Part shown: positions 9,291 to 18,526 of the stretch, piece by piece
Position numbering within the stretch: position 1 is the stretch's first letter
Layout: each line of letters starts with the position of its first letter
NCBI RefSeq assembly: GCF_014873485.1
Contig: NZ_JADBDT010000001.1
Location: 1,674,001 to 1,738,000 of the forward strand
Length of the DNA stretch: 64,000 nt
Direction of reading: 5' to 3'
Source of the DNA: Sphingopyxis sp. OAS728
GTDB taxonomy: Bacteria > Pseudomonadota > Alphaproteobacteria > Sphingomonadales > Sphingomonadaceae
Notes under the pieces: model-generated
What the model saw: the letters and a program-made list of their open reading frames with translations, nothing else
What the model was told of the DNA's origin: nothing
Database searches by the model: none
Position numbers and translations under genes: made by a program

Positions 9291-10097
9291 ATGATCGACC
9301 TCCCCCTCGTCACCATCCTGCTGCTCACCGGCTTCATCAACCTGATCGGTGCGCTCGCCTATGCCGCGCGCATCGCCGGGGTCCGCACACGGCGCATCGC
9401 GATGTCGTTCGCGCTGTTCAACATCCTCGTGCTCTTCTCGCGCACGTCGAACAGCTTTCTCGGCCCCTTCCTCGCCAAGCGCATCGAGACGCGTATCCAT
9501 GACGGCAGCGGCGCATCGCTGTTCATCGACATGCAACTGGTGCTCGCCGCAGCGAGCGTCGCGACATTGATCGGCATCCTGCTCGTCCCCACCGGGCAGC
9601 GCATGTTCGCCACCGCGATCGGCTGGTATCAGAACAACCGTTCGACGACGAAACTCGCGATCAAGGCCGCAAGCCCGAGCGGCCTGCGCACATTGGGCCG
9701 GTCGCTGACCATCCCCAGCCTTTCGCATCTCAAAAGCTGGAAGATGCCGAAGGGGATCGGCTGGGGCGTGTTGATCGCCAATTGCCTCGCGCAATCGCTG
9801 CTCGCTGTCGGCGTCGTCGCCTCGCTTTACGCCGGCTATCTCGCGCCCGAATTCCGCGTCACGGCATCGCAGCTTTCGGCGCTGATCAACGGCTTTGCGA
9901 CGATCCTGCTCTTTGCCTTCATCGACCCGCAATTGTCTGTGATGACCGACGATGCGGTCGAGGGCAAAGTCGACGAGGCCGATTTCCGCCGCGCGATCAC
10001 CTTCATCTCGCTGAGCCGCCTCGCCGGTACGATCCTCGCGCAGGCGCTGTTGCTGCCTGCCGCGGCACTGATCGCCTACGTCGCCATCTATGTCTGA
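9291..10097 (+). CDS. amj: Amj-family lipid II flippase
   Basis: A 268-residue polytopic membrane protein with about six hydrophobic segments. It carries the Amj/YdaH signature: INLIGALAYAARIAGVRTRRIAMSFALFNILVLFSRTSN near the N-terminus, and RLAGT in the last third. Amj was described in Bacillus subtilis as an alternative lipid II flippase to MurJ, moving the peptidoglycan precursor across the inner membrane. It overlaps the DUF817 gene by 8 bases, so the two are probably cotranscribed. The family call is good; activity in this organism is inferred. Confidence 0.85.
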   Translation: MIDLPLVTILLLTGFINLIGALAYAARIAGVRTRRIAMSFALFNILVLFSRTSNSFLGPFLAKRIETRIHDGSGASLFIDMQLVLAAASVATLIGILLVPTGQRMFATAIGWYQNNRSTTKLAIKAASPSGLRTLGRSLTIPSLSHLKSWKMPKGIGWGVLIANCLAQSLLAVGVVASLYAGYLAPEFRVTASQLSALINGFATILLFAFIDPQLSVMTDDAVEGKVDEADFRRAITFISLSRLAGTILAQALLLPAAALIAYVAIYV

Positions 10098-11307
10098 ACC
10101 CAATGGGCGCGCGGCGCGCGGCCACAGCCGCTTTCACGCCGTCCGCGCACGGCTGGAGGCGATGGCGGTCGAGCCGGGGCCGCGCGGCTGGTTCCTCGAA
10201 TTTCTGGTCTTCGGTTTCAAACAGGGCTGGGCGTGCCTGTTCGGCGGGTTGATGCTCGCGCTGTTGCTCGGCACGCATCTCTTCTGGCCCGAGGGTGCAC
10301 CGCTCCATCGCTATGATGCGATCACGATCGGCGCAGTGCTGATCCAGCTCGGCATGCTCGCTTTCCGGCTTGAGACGCCGAAGGAAGCACTGGTCATCCT
10401 GATCTTCCACATCGTCGGCACGGTGATGGAATTGTTCAAGACCGCCGCGGGATCGTGGCAATATCCCGAGGCCAGCCTGCTCCACATCGGCGCGGTGCCG
10501 CTCTTCTCGGGCTTCATGTACGCCGCGGTCGGCAGCTATATCGCGCGCGTCTGGCGCATCTTCGACTTCCGCTACACGGGTTATCCGCGCATTTGGGCAA
10601 GCTATCTTCTTGCCGCGGCAATCTACGTCAATTTCTTCGCGCACCACTGGCTCTACGACATCCGCTGGCTGCTGTTCGCCGCGACCGCCCTGCTCTTCTG
10701 GCGCTGTCAGGTGTGGTTCCGCCCGCTCCACGTCTATCGCCGGATGCCGCTGCTCGTCGGCTGGGGCCTCGTCGCGCTGTTCATCTGGTTCGCCGAGAAT
10801 ATCGGAACCTTTGCGCGCGCATGGACCTATCCGAGCCAAAACGACGGCTGGCACATGGTCGGGCTCGAAAAGCTCGGCAGTTGGTATCTGCTGATGATCA
10901 TATCGTTCGTACTGGTCAGCCTCGTCCAGCGACCGAAGGCGCCGGACCCCACTGCAGAAAAGGGCACGCCCACGCTGTACCCCGAAGCTCGCTGGGTCGT
11001 GGTCATTGACGATGACGTGTTGGCTGTTACCGACGGCAAGGGTGAAAGAATGGCTTGCCCATTATCCGATATCGCCGGAATTATTATCGAGACCAACGAC
11101 AGTGGACCGTGGGGAAGCGATGTTTGGTGGATGTTCCTTGGGCCCGATGGTCGGCCGAATCTGGCATATCCGCAGGGTGCGACGGGCGAAGCCCCGGTCC
11201 TCGAACGGATCACGAAATTACCCGGCTTCGATCACGCCGAAATGATCGCCGCGACGGCATCCACCGACAACGCCAGGTTCATCGTCTGGAAAAAGAAGAC
11301 CCCTTAG
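10090..11307 (+). CDS. DUF817 membrane protein fused to a soluble C-terminal domain
   Basis: 405 residues. Residues about 30-280 form a DUF817 integral membrane domain with about eight helices and His/Trp-rich conserved patches (FHIVGTVMELFKTAAGSW, NFFAHHWLYD, FAENIGTFARAW). Residues about 295-405 form a separate soluble domain (VVVIDDDVLAVTD, IIETNDSGPWGSDVWW, LPGFDH, TSTDNARF-like end), which resembles a stand-alone small protein family of unknown role. One continuous frame joins them, so this is a real fusion and not a frameshift artefact. The stop overlaps that of the convergent M24 peptidase. Function is unknown. Confidence 0.78.
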   Translation: MSEPNGRAARGHSRFHAVRARLEAMAVEPGPRGWFLEFLVFGFKQGWACLFGGLMLALLLGTHLFWPEGAPLHRYDAITIGAVLIQLGMLAFRLETPKEALVILIFHIVGTVMELFKTAAGSWQYPEASLLHIGAVPLFSGFMYAAVGSYIARVWRIFDFRYTGYPRIWASYLLAAAIYVNFFAHHWLYDIRWLLFAATALLFWRCQVWFRPLHVYRRMPLLVGWGLVALFIWFAENIGTFARAWTYPSQNDGWHMVGLEKLGSWYLLMIISFVLVSLVQRPKAPDPTAEKGTPTLYPEARWVVVIDDDVLAVTDGKGERMACPLSDIAGIIIETNDSGPWGSDVWWMFLGPDGRPNLAYPQGATGEAPVLERITKLPGFDHAEMIAATASTDNARFIVWKKKTP

Positions 11308-12551
11308 CCGAACGGCTTGTCGATCGACGGCGGCGGTTCGCTGAACCACTTCGGGCCACTGTCCGTCATGTAGAAACAATCCTCGAGCCTTATGCCGAAC
11401 TCGCCGGGGATATAGATGCCGGGTTCGTTCGAGAAACACATGCCGGGCGCCAGCTTCGTCGTCTCGCCATGCACAAGGTTCACCGGCTCGTGTCCGTCGA
11501 GGCCGATGCCGTGGCCGGTGCGGTGCGAGGTGCCGGGAAGCTTGTAGCCGGGCCCCCAGCCGAGGCTCTCATAATAAGCGCGCACCGCATCGTCGACCTT
11601 GCCCGCCGGCGTGCCGAGCTTGGCCGCGGCGAAGGCGACATCCTGTCCCTTGCGCATCTGGTCCCAGACCTGCCGCTGGCGCGCACTCGCCTTGCCGTAG
11701 ACGAAGGTCCGCGAAATATCGGATTGATAACCATGCACCGTCGCGCCGCAGTCCATCAGCACGACCTCGCCATCCTTCACCGCCTGCGGCTTGCCGCTGC
11801 CATGGGGATAGGCGCTTGCCTCGCCGAGCAGGATCAACTCGAACTCGCTGCGCCCGCCGAGCGCGATGGTCGCGGCCTTCATGATCGCGCCGATATCGGC
11901 GGGGGTCATTCCGGCTTCAACGCGCGGCGCGGTGTGGCGATAGGCGGCGAGCGTGATGTCGGCCGCGATCTGCATCAACGCAATCTCGGCGGGCGACTTG
12001 TGCATCCGGCAACCGCGCACGACCGGCGCGCCGTTGACCACGGTCACGCCCGGCATCGCCTTTTCGAGCCCGTCGACGGCGAAATAGCGCACCGTTTCCT
12101 CGACGCCTATCTTGCCTTTGGTCAGCCCGCGTTTGCCGAGCCACGCCGCGACCGCTGCGAGCGGGTTCTCGTCCTCGTTCCACGTCAGCACCTCGGCCTC
12201 GACGCCCAGGCTCTCGCGCACCGAAGGTTCCTCGAAGAAGGGGGTGACGATCGCGACCTCGCCCTCGCGCGTCAGCACCGCGGCGGTCAGCCGTTCGCTG
12301 CGCCACCATTCGACCTCGGTGAAATAGATGAGACTCGATCCCGGCTCGATCAGCAAAGCGCCGATGTCGTTCGCGCGCATCAACTCCTTCGCTTTGGCGA
12401 TCCGCGCCATGCGCTCGGCCTTGCCGATCGGCACCGCCTTGGCTGCAAGGTTGGGGAGCCCCGCGGTATCGGCGGCGAACGCCGATGCGGGCAGCGCCGC
12501 GGCTAAGCAGGCCAGCGTGGCGGTGCCGAGAAATTGCCGTCGGTGCATCAT
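11304..12551 (-). CDS. Exported M24 family metallopeptidase (Xaa-Pro peptidase-like)
   Basis: 415 residues with a Tat-like leader (MMHRRQFLGTATLACLAAALPASAFA). It has a creatinase-like N-domain and the pita-bread M24 fold. Likely metal ligands are visible: Asp in VLMDCGATVHGYQSDISRTF, His in TSHRTGHGIGLDGHE, and Glu in NEPGIYIPGEFGIRLED. It would cleave N-terminal Xaa-Pro bonds of peptides in the periplasm. It is 11 bases downstream of the NamZ-like gene and ends the DOMON/namZ/M24 operon, which fits scavenging of cell-wall or dietary peptides. Confidence 0.88.
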   Translation of the reverse strand: MMHRRQFLGTATLACLAAALPASAFAADTAGLPNLAAKAVPIGKAERMARIAKAKELMRANDIGALLIEPGSSLIYFTEVEWWRSERLTAAVLTREGEVAIVTPFFEEPSVRESLGVEAEVLTWNEDENPLAAVAAWLGKRGLTKGKIGVEETVRYFAVDGLEKAMPGVTVVNGAPVVRGCRMHKSPAEIALMQIAADITLAAYRHTAPRVEAGMTPADIGAIMKAATIALGGRSEFELILLGEASAYPHGSGKPQAVKDGEVVLMDCGATVHGYQSDISRTFVYGKASARQRQVWDQMRKGQDVAFAAAKLGTPAGKVDDAVRAYYESLGWGPGYKLPGTSHRTGHGIGLDGHEPVNLVHGETTKLAPGMCFSNEPGIYIPGEFGIRLEDCFYMTDSGPKWFSEPPPSIDKPFG

Positions 12552-12562
12552 CGTCCCCTTCG

Positions 12563-13768
12563 TCAGTAGATCAGCAGATCGGCGATTTCTTCACGCCACG
12601 CCGCCTCGTCGGGCTGCGCCAGTGCATCGAGATCGCTCGCCGTCGCCCCCGCATCGTCGACCCACTCGCGCAGACCCGGGCCGCCGTTGATCACGTCGAT
12701 CGCGAGCACATCGTCGGTGTATTCATATTTGAAATCCTTGCCGCGCCAGATCGGATAGTCGGGATAGAGGCCGCGGATCGCCTTGAAGCCCAATGCCTGC
12801 ACGCGCCACGGCTGGAACGCGTCATCGTCGTACCAGGGTCCGTCGGCATGGATATGCACCCCGCTGTTGAGCTGACCGACATGTTTGTGGAAGGTCGGCT
12901 GGAACCAGATATCGCGCAGCTTGCACCCGCCGAGCCATTGCGGCGCGAGGCGCTGCATTTCGGCGATCACCGCCTTGGCGTTGATATCGGGCGCGCCAAA
13001 CAGTTCGAGCGGGCGCGTCGTGCCGCGACCTTCGCTGAGCGTCGCGCCTTCAACCATCACCGTTCCGGCGTAGGCGCGTGCCATATTGACGTTGGCAGCA
13101 TTCGGGCTGGGGTTGATCCACACGCGGTCCATTGGCCAGCCGAAGCCGGGACCTTTCGGATCCCATCCTTCCATGCCTATCACGCGATAATCGACGTCGA
13201 GGTTGAAGTGGCGGATGAACCAGTGCCCGATCTCGCCCATCGTGAGGCCATGGCGCATCACCATCGGCCCGGCGCCGACGAAGCTTTCCCAGCCGGGCAG
13301 AAGCCGCGTGCCCTCGACGGGGCGTCCAGCCGGATTGGGCCGGTCGAGCACCCACACAGCCTTGCCATGCTGCGCCGCGGCTTCGAGGATGTAGAGCAGG
13401 GTCGTCACATAGGTGTAGATGCGGCAACCGAGATCCTGCAGGTCGACGAGCATCACGTCGAAGGTGTGCATCGACTGGCCACTCGGGCGCCGCACCTCGC
13501 CATAGAGGCTGAACACCGGCATGCCATAGGTCGGATCGGTGAAGTCGGGCGACTCCATCATATTGTCCTGAAGGTCGCCGCGCACGCCATGCTGCGGTCC
13601 GAATACCGCGGTGATATCGAGCCCCGCGGTAACAAGCGCATCGAGACTATGCGTCAGGTCGGCGGTGACCGAGGCGGGGTGTGCGAGCAGCGCGACGCGC
13701 TTGCCTTCGAGCGGTTTGCGAAGCGCCGGGTCGGCGAGCAGGCGGTCGATGCCGAAGTTTACTGTCAT
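12563..13768 (-). CDS. namZ: DUF1343 protein, exo-beta-N-acetylmuramidase NamZ-like
   Basis: 401 residues. It belongs to the family founded by Bacillus YbbC/NamZ, which releases MurNAc from the non-reducing end of peptidoglycan fragments. Conserved blocks include VALLAHPASV, FGPQHGVRG, MLVDLQDLGCRIYTYV, VLDRPNP, EGRGTTRPLE and the PSPNAAN segment. The start at 13768 is chosen for its ATGA overlap with the upstream stop and for family length. No signal peptide is visible, so it may be cytoplasmic or exported by another route. It shares an operon with an M24 peptidase. Confidence 0.87.
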   Translation of the reverse strand: MTVNFGIDRLLADPALRKPLEGKRVALLAHPASVTADLTHSLDALVTAGLDITAVFGPQHGVRGDLQDNMMESPDFTDPTYGMPVFSLYGEVRRPSGQSMHTFDVMLVDLQDLGCRIYTYVTTLLYILEAAAQHGKAVWVLDRPNPAGRPVEGTRLLPGWESFVGAGPMVMRHGLTMGEIGHWFIRHFNLDVDYRVIGMEGWDPKGPGFGWPMDRVWINPSPNAANVNMARAYAGTVMVEGATLSEGRGTTRPLELFGAPDINAKAVIAEMQRLAPQWLGGCKLRDIWFQPTFHKHVGQLNSGVHIHADGPWYDDDAFQPWRVQALGFKAIRGLYPDYPIWRGKDFKYEYTDDVLAIDVINGGPGLREWVDDAGATASDLDALAQPDEAAWREEIADLLIY

Positions 13769-14322
13769 GCCGCGTCGGGTGCCCCAAGCGTGAGCGCAAA
13801 GCAATCGGGATGATGGAAGTCGGGCTTGCCCGGCGGATGCGCGAGCGCCCAATAGCTTTTGGTGCCGTCGAGTTCCTCGATCACCGCCGACAGCGCGAGC
13901 TTGGCCCCATTATCGGGAAAGATGCCGGGTTCGACGCGCAGCGCATAGCTTTGCTCGCCCTTCTCCGCCGCCATTTCCCATGGCGCGAGATCGTCGGTGC
14001 GGAGCAGCGAGCGATAGTCGTCGAACTGGTAGCAGGCCCAGCGGCCGTCGGGCGAATAGTTGAACTCGGTATAATCGGGCTCGCCCTGTTCGGTCAGGAA
14101 GGCTTCGAAGCAGGTGCTTTCCCACAGGCCATCGGTCGCGCTGTCCGCGATGACGAGTTCGCCCTGCCCGTCGGGCAGCACCAACGCGGAGATCGCGCCG
14201 TCGACGATGAAGCGCAGCGCAAAGCCGTCGTCGAACGACAGGCTGACCTCGACCGCAACGCCGCGCACGGCCTTGCCCGGAGTCGCCGGATGACAGATCA
14301 GCTCTTTGCGCATGCTATCCAA
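13765..14322 (-). CDS. DOMON-like domain protein
   Basis: 185 residues forming one beta-sandwich domain. The conserved pattern [11 protein letters not shown]...[21 protein letters not shown] is that of the DOMON-like proteins found in many proteobacteria, possibly carbohydrate- or heme-binding. A Met four residues in (MRKEL) is an alternative start. It overlaps the NamZ-like gene by ATGA and is divergent from tyrS with 32 bases between. Role is unknown; operon context points to cell-wall or peptide metabolism. Confidence 0.8.
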   Translation of the reverse strand: MDSMRKELICHPATPGKAVRGVAVEVSLSFDDGFALRFIVDGAISALVLPDGQGELVIADSATDGLWESTCFEAFLTEQGEPDYTEFNYSPDGRWACYQFDDYRSLLRTDDLAPWEMAAEKGEQSYALRVEPGIFPDNGAKLALSAVIEELDGTKSYWALAHPPGKPDFHHPDCFALTLGAPDAA

Positions 14323-14354
14323 ATATCAAACCCCATGCTAAGCGCCCGCCCGCT

Positions 14355-15581
14355 ATGACCAGTTACAAATCCGACCTGCTGCGCCTGCTCGACGAGCGAG
14401 GCTATATCCATCAGACGACCGACGCGGAAGGGCTCGATGCGCTTGCCGCGAAACAGGTTGTCCCGGGATATATCGGCTTCGACGCGACCGCACCCAGCTT
14501 GCATGTCGGCAGCCTCGTCCAGATCATGATGCTGCGCCGCCTGCAACAGACGGGGCACAAGCCCGTCGTGCTGATGGGCGGCGGGACAACGCGGATCGGC
14601 GATCCCACAGGGCGCGACGAGAGCCGCAAGATGCTGTCGGACGAGACGATCGCCGCGAACATCGCTTCGATCTTCAGCATATTCCAGCAGTTCCTGCACT
14701 TCGGCGACGGGCCGACCGATGCGGTGATGGTCGACAATCAGGACTGGCTCGGCAAGCTCGGCTATATCGAATTGCTGCAGGAAGTCGGCACGCATTTCAC
14801 GATCAACCGCATGATGACCTTCGATTCGGTCAAGCTGCGGCTCGATCGCGAACAGCCGATGACCTTCCTCGAATTCAATTACATGATCCTGCAGGGCTAC
14901 GACTTCCGTCACCTGTCGAAGGACATGAATGTCCGCCTGCAGATGGGCGGGTCGGACCAGTGGGGCAATATTGTCAACGGTATGGAACTCGGCCGCCGCA
15001 TGGACGGCGCCGATCTCTATGGCCTCACGACTCCGCTGCTGACGACCGCGGCGGGAGCCAAAATGGGCAAAACCGCCGCCGGCGCGGTCTGGCTTAATCC
15101 CGAACAACTGTCCCATTTTGACTATTGGCAATATTGGCGCAACTGCGACGACCGCGACGTCGGCAAGTTCCTGAAGCTCTTCACCGACCTGCCGCTCGAT
15201 GAGATCGCGCGATTGGAAGCGCTCGAAGGCGCGGAGATCAACGAGGCGAAGAAGATCCTCGCGAACGAAGCGACCGCGATGTGCCGCGGCGCGGACGCCG
15301 CGAAGACCGCTGCAGAGACCGCGACGCAAACCTTTGAAAAGGGACAGATCGGTGGCGACCTTCCGCAGGCCGTCGCGCCCGCCGAAGGCATCAGCGTCGT
15401 CGATGCGCTGCGCGAATTGGGCTTCGCAGCGTCGAACAAGGAGGCGCGCCGCAAGCTTGAGGAGGGCGCGGTGAAGGTCGACGGCACGGTCGTTCGCGAC
15501 CCGCAGCACCTGATCCAGCCCGGCGCCGAAGCCGTTCCACTGAGCCTCGGGTCAAAAAAACATGGTCTTGTGACGCGGTAA
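14355..15581 (+). CDS. tyrS: Tyrosyl-tRNA synthetase
   Basis: 408 residues, full length for bacterial TyrRS. It is a class I aminoacyl-tRNA synthetase charging tRNA-Tyr. The HIGH-type motif is HVGS at residues 50-53, and the KMSKS-type loop is KMGKT followed by AAGAVW. The [10 protein letters not shown] and [15 protein letters not shown] blocks and the YDFRHL tyrosine pocket are present. The C-terminus has an S4 RNA-binding domain ([17 protein letters not shown]). It is a single housekeeping gene. Confidence 0.97.
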   Translation: MTSYKSDLLRLLDERGYIHQTTDAEGLDALAAKQVVPGYIGFDATAPSLHVGSLVQIMMLRRLQQTGHKPVVLMGGGTTRIGDPTGRDESRKMLSDETIAANIASIFSIFQQFLHFGDGPTDAVMVDNQDWLGKLGYIELLQEVGTHFTINRMMTFDSVKLRLDREQPMTFLEFNYMILQGYDFRHLSKDMNVRLQMGGSDQWGNIVNGMELGRRMDGADLYGLTTPLLTTAAGAKMGKTAAGAVWLNPEQLSHFDYWQYWRNCDDRDVGKFLKLFTDLPLDEIARLEALEGAEINEAKKILANEATAMCRGADAAKTAAETATQTFEKGQIGGDLPQAVAPAEGISVVDALRELGFAASNKEARRKLEEGAVKVDGTVVRDPQHLIQPGAEAVPLSLGSKKHGLVTR

Positions 15582-15629
15582 CGCGCAGAGAAGCGTTTAC
15601 GACTTTTTCAGCAATCGGATGGATCGTTC

Positions 15630-15998
15630 ATGGCCAAATCAACAAGGTCCACGAATATGCGCAAGATCGACACCAGCAAGGCCCATTATGTCGGCCTCGA
15701 CCAGCGGATCGCTCCGCGTAGCGACGTCTATTGCCGCCTGCCCTTCGTCATGCCCGATGGACGACAGGAAATGTGCACCTGCGTCAATATCAGCGCCGAT
15801 GGTATGCTGATGCGCTTCGAACGCGGGCTGGAGATCGGCGACCTCGTCGTATTCCGCATGCCGATCATCGGCCGCACCGCGGCAAAGGTTGTCTGGTCGC
15901 TCGGCGGCAAGACCGGTGTGCAGTTCGACAAGTCGATCTCGGTAGAGGATTATCTACCGATGATCCGCGCCATGGGCGCGCGGGGCGACGTCAACTAA
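15630..15998 (+). CDS. PilZ domain protein
   Basis: 122 residues. It has the c-di-GMP-binding signature of PilZ domains: an Arg-rich entry (QRIAPRSDVY) and NISADGM, matching (D/N)xSxxG, about 30 residues later, followed by beta strands ending in GKTGVQFDKSI. It is a single-domain protein that could relay c-di-GMP level to motility or envelope targets. An EAL protein that could degrade c-di-GMP is encoded 6 kb away. The stop overlaps recG tail to tail. Confidence 0.82.
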   Translation: MAKSTRSTNMRKIDTSKAHYVGLDQRIAPRSDVYCRLPFVMPDGRQEMCTCVNISADGMLMRFERGLEIGDLVVFRMPIIGRTAAKVVWSLGGKTGVQFDKSISVEDYLPMIRAMGARGDVN

Positions 15999-18061
15999 CC
16001 GCTTCGCAGCAGCGGCACCGCCGCATCGCGCTCGAACAGATAGAGGCAGAGGCGCACCGCTTCGGCCCGCACGCCGTCCATTCCGCCATCGCGTTCGACA
16101 AACAGCCGGGCATCGTCATGTGCGACGGGCAGTAGCCGGACGAGCTGTTCGGCCGTTGCGAGCCGGTAATCGGCATCGCCCGACTGTTTAAGGCCGAGCA
16201 GCTCGCCGCCGCCGCGCAGTTCCAGATCCTTCTCGGCAATCACGAAACCGTCGTTGGTGTCGCGCATCAACGCGAGCCGCTCGCGCGCGGTTTCGGACAG
16301 ATTTTGTGAGCGGAGCAACAGGCAGACCGACTTCGCCGCGCCGCGTCCGACACGGCCGCGGAGCTGATGAAGCTGTGCGAGGCCGAAATTCTCTGCATGC
16401 TCGATGATCATCAAACTGGCGGCGGGCACGTCGACCCCGACCTCGATCACCGTCGTCGCGACAAGCACGCCGATCTCGCCCGCCTGGAAGCGCGCCATGA
16501 CGTCGTCCTTCTCGGGACCCTTCATCCGCCCATGCACCAGACCGACACGTTTTTCGCCGAGCCGCTCACGAAGCAAGGCCGCGCGATCTTCGGCGGCGGC
16601 GAGTTCGCTCCCTTCGCTTTCGGCAACAAGCGGACACACCCAATAAGCCTGCGCGCCTGTCGCAAGGTGGCGGTCGAGCGAGTCCACGACGTCGTCGAGC
16701 CGGTCGAGCGAGATCACGCGCGTATCGACCGGAGTGCGCCCCGGCGGCATCTCGTCGATCTTCGACACGTCCATCTCGCCATGATTGGCGAGTTGCAGCG
16801 TGCGCGGGATCGGGGTCGCGGTCATCACGAGCAGGTGCGGCGGCCGCGCCGCCTTTTGGGTGAGCATCAACCGCTGCGCGACGCCGAAGCGATGCTGTTC
16901 GTCGACGACGACAAGCGCCAGATCCTTGTACGTCACCGCCTGCTGGAAAATCGCATGGGTACCGACGAGGATGTCGATACTGCCGTCGGCGAGCCCCATC
17001 AGCGTCGATTCGCGAACCTTGCCCTTGTCGCGCCCGGTCAGGATCGCAAGATTCACCGGCAGCCCGCCGAGCATCCGCTGCAAGGTCGCGAAATGCTGCC
17101 GCGCGAGGATTTCGGTCGGCGCGAGCAGTGCTGCCTGCGTCCCCGCCTCGACCGCCGCGAGCATCGCGCGCAACGCGACGAGCGTCTTGCCCGACCCGAC
17201 ATCGCCCTGCAGCATGCGCAGCATCGGCGTATCCTGCGCCATGTCGCCCGCAATCTCGCGCCCGACACGTTCCTGCGCGCCGGTCAGCCCGAACGGCAGC
17301 TTCAGCGCATCGGTGAGCCGGCCGTCGCCCACGATCGAACGGCCCTTACGCGTGCGGAGCCCCTGCCGGATCAGCATCAGCGCGACCTGGCTTGCGAAAA
17401 TCTCGTCATAGGCGAGCCGGTCGCGCGCCGCTTCGTCGCGCGGGCTGGCGTGCGCGCGCTCCATCGCCTCGTTCCATGCCGGCCAGTTCCGGCTGGTGAG
17501 CAGCGGCGCGTCGATCCACTCGGCAAGCTCGGGCCGCCGTTCGAGCGCGACCTGTCCCAGCTGCGACAGCCGCGCGTTGGTCAGCCCCTCGGTCAGCGGA
17601 TAGACGGGCTCATGCTCGGCAATCCCCGCCTCGTCGCCGGGTTCGACGACCTGATCGGGGTGCACGATCTGGCGCATGTCGCCATAGAGATCGAGGCGGC
17701 CCGACACCCGGCGCTTCTCGCCGAGCGGAAACAGCTTGCGCGCGAGCCCCGACGTCCGCCCGAAATAGACGAGCCGCACATGATCGCCCGCACCGTCGAA
17801 CGCTTCGACGCCGAAGGGCGCACGCGGCGAGCGGCCGGGGCGATAGTCTTGGGCGGTTAGCTCGACGATGATCGTCTGCCCGGCCTGTGCCTGATCGAGC
17901 CGGTCGATGGGAAAGCGCGAGATCAATCCGGTCGGCAGATGGAACAGCACATCGACGACGCGCTCGAGCCCCAACCGCGTCAGCGGCTTGGCAAGCTGCG
18001 GTCCGACGCCCTTGAGGTCGGTGAGCGCGGCAAAGAGCGGATTGAGTATCTCGGGTCGCAT
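15995..18061 (-). CDS. recG: ATP-dependent DNA helicase RecG
   Basis: 688 residues. It reverses stalled forks and processes Holliday junctions. The N-terminal wedge/OB domain (LKGVGPQLAKPLTRLGLERVVDVL) precedes helicase motifs: Walker A GDVGSGKT, DEQH box (VVDEQHRFG), TATPIPRTL, then VHGRMKGPEKDDVMARF, TTVIEVGVDVP, QLRGRVGRG. ATG at 18061 is chosen over an upstream in-frame start because MRPEILNPLF fits the family. The recG-sdhE-mfd neighbourhood is conserved in alphaproteobacteria. The stop codon is TAG. Confidence 0.97.
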   Translation of the reverse strand: MRPEILNPLFAALTDLKGVGPQLAKPLTRLGLERVVDVLFHLPTGLISRFPIDRLDQAQAGQTIIVELTAQDYRPGRSPRAPFGVEAFDGAGDHVRLVYFGRTSGLARKLFPLGEKRRVSGRLDLYGDMRQIVHPDQVVEPGDEAGIAEHEPVYPLTEGLTNARLSQLGQVALERRPELAEWIDAPLLTSRNWPAWNEAMERAHASPRDEAARDRLAYDEIFASQVALMLIRQGLRTRKGRSIVGDGRLTDALKLPFGLTGAQERVGREIAGDMAQDTPMLRMLQGDVGSGKTLVALRAMLAAVEAGTQAALLAPTEILARQHFATLQRMLGGLPVNLAILTGRDKGKVRESTLMGLADGSIDILVGTHAIFQQAVTYKDLALVVVDEQHRFGVAQRLMLTQKAARPPHLLVMTATPIPRTLQLANHGEMDVSKIDEMPPGRTPVDTRVISLDRLDDVVDSLDRHLATGAQAYWVCPLVAESEGSELAAAEDRAALLRERLGEKRVGLVHGRMKGPEKDDVMARFQAGEIGVLVATTVIEVGVDVPAASLMIIEHAENFGLAQLHQLRGRVGRGAAKSVCLLLRSQNLSETARERLALMRDTNDGFVIAEKDLELRGGGELLGLKQSGDADYRLATAEQLVRLLPVAHDDARLFVERDGGMDGVRAEAVRLCLYLFERDAAVPLLRSG

Positions 18062-18127
18062 GGCTAGGGCGTGTCTAGCCCCCACATTCCGTTTGTGTCG
18101 AGCGAAGGAAAACGCATCCCTCTCTTC

Positions 18128-18213
18128 CGTTCGTGCTGAGCTTGTCGAAGCACCGTCCTTTTTCCGGCGGCGCGAAGAAAGAACGGCCCTTCGACAAGCT
18201 CAGGGCGAACGGT
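18128..18213. repeat. Inverted REP-like repeat with GAGCTTGTCGAAG core
   Basis: Two inverted arms of about 36 bases flank a short centre. The left arm (18128-18164) contains CTGAGCTTGTCGAAG. The right arm (about 18174-18213) contains the complement CTTCGACAAGCTCAG. They differ at only a few positions and could form one long hairpin. Such elements are common intergenic repeats in sphingomonad genomes. It lies in the divergent gap between recG and sdhE. Confidence 0.8.
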
Positions 18214-18265
18214 GAATGGGGCAATGTTCGTTGCCACTTCGACGCTTCCGACTAAAAGGCCCGCC

Positions 18266-18526
18266 ATGCAAGACCGCCTCAAACGCCTGAAATTCCGTGC
18301 CTGGCACCGCGGCACGCGCGAGGCCGATTATATGATCGGCGGCTTTTTCGACCGCTATGCGGCCGGCTGGAGCGAGGAAGAGATCGCTTGGTACGAGGTC
18401 GTCGTTGAAGAAGATGACGTCGACATCATGGCCTGGGCGCTCGGTACCGGCGAGCCGCCCGCGCATCTCGACCGACCCGAAATGATCGCCGCGATGCGCC
18501 GGCTGGACTATATCCCGCTGCCATGA
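18266..18526 (+). CDS. sdhE: Succinate dehydrogenase assembly factor SdhE (FAD assembly factor)
   Basis: 86 residues, normal for SdhE/SDH5. It assists covalent flavinylation of SdhA. The family motif RGTREADYMIGGFF (RGxxExD) is present, followed by the EVVVEEDDVDIMAW segment. ATG at 18266 gives the usual N-terminus MQDRLKRLKFRAWHR. It overlaps mfd by ATGA. Confidence 0.92.
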   Translation: MQDRLKRLKFRAWHRGTREADYMIGGFFDRYAAGWSEEEIAWYEVVVEEDDVDIMAWALGTGEPPAHLDRPEMIAAMRRLDYIPLP

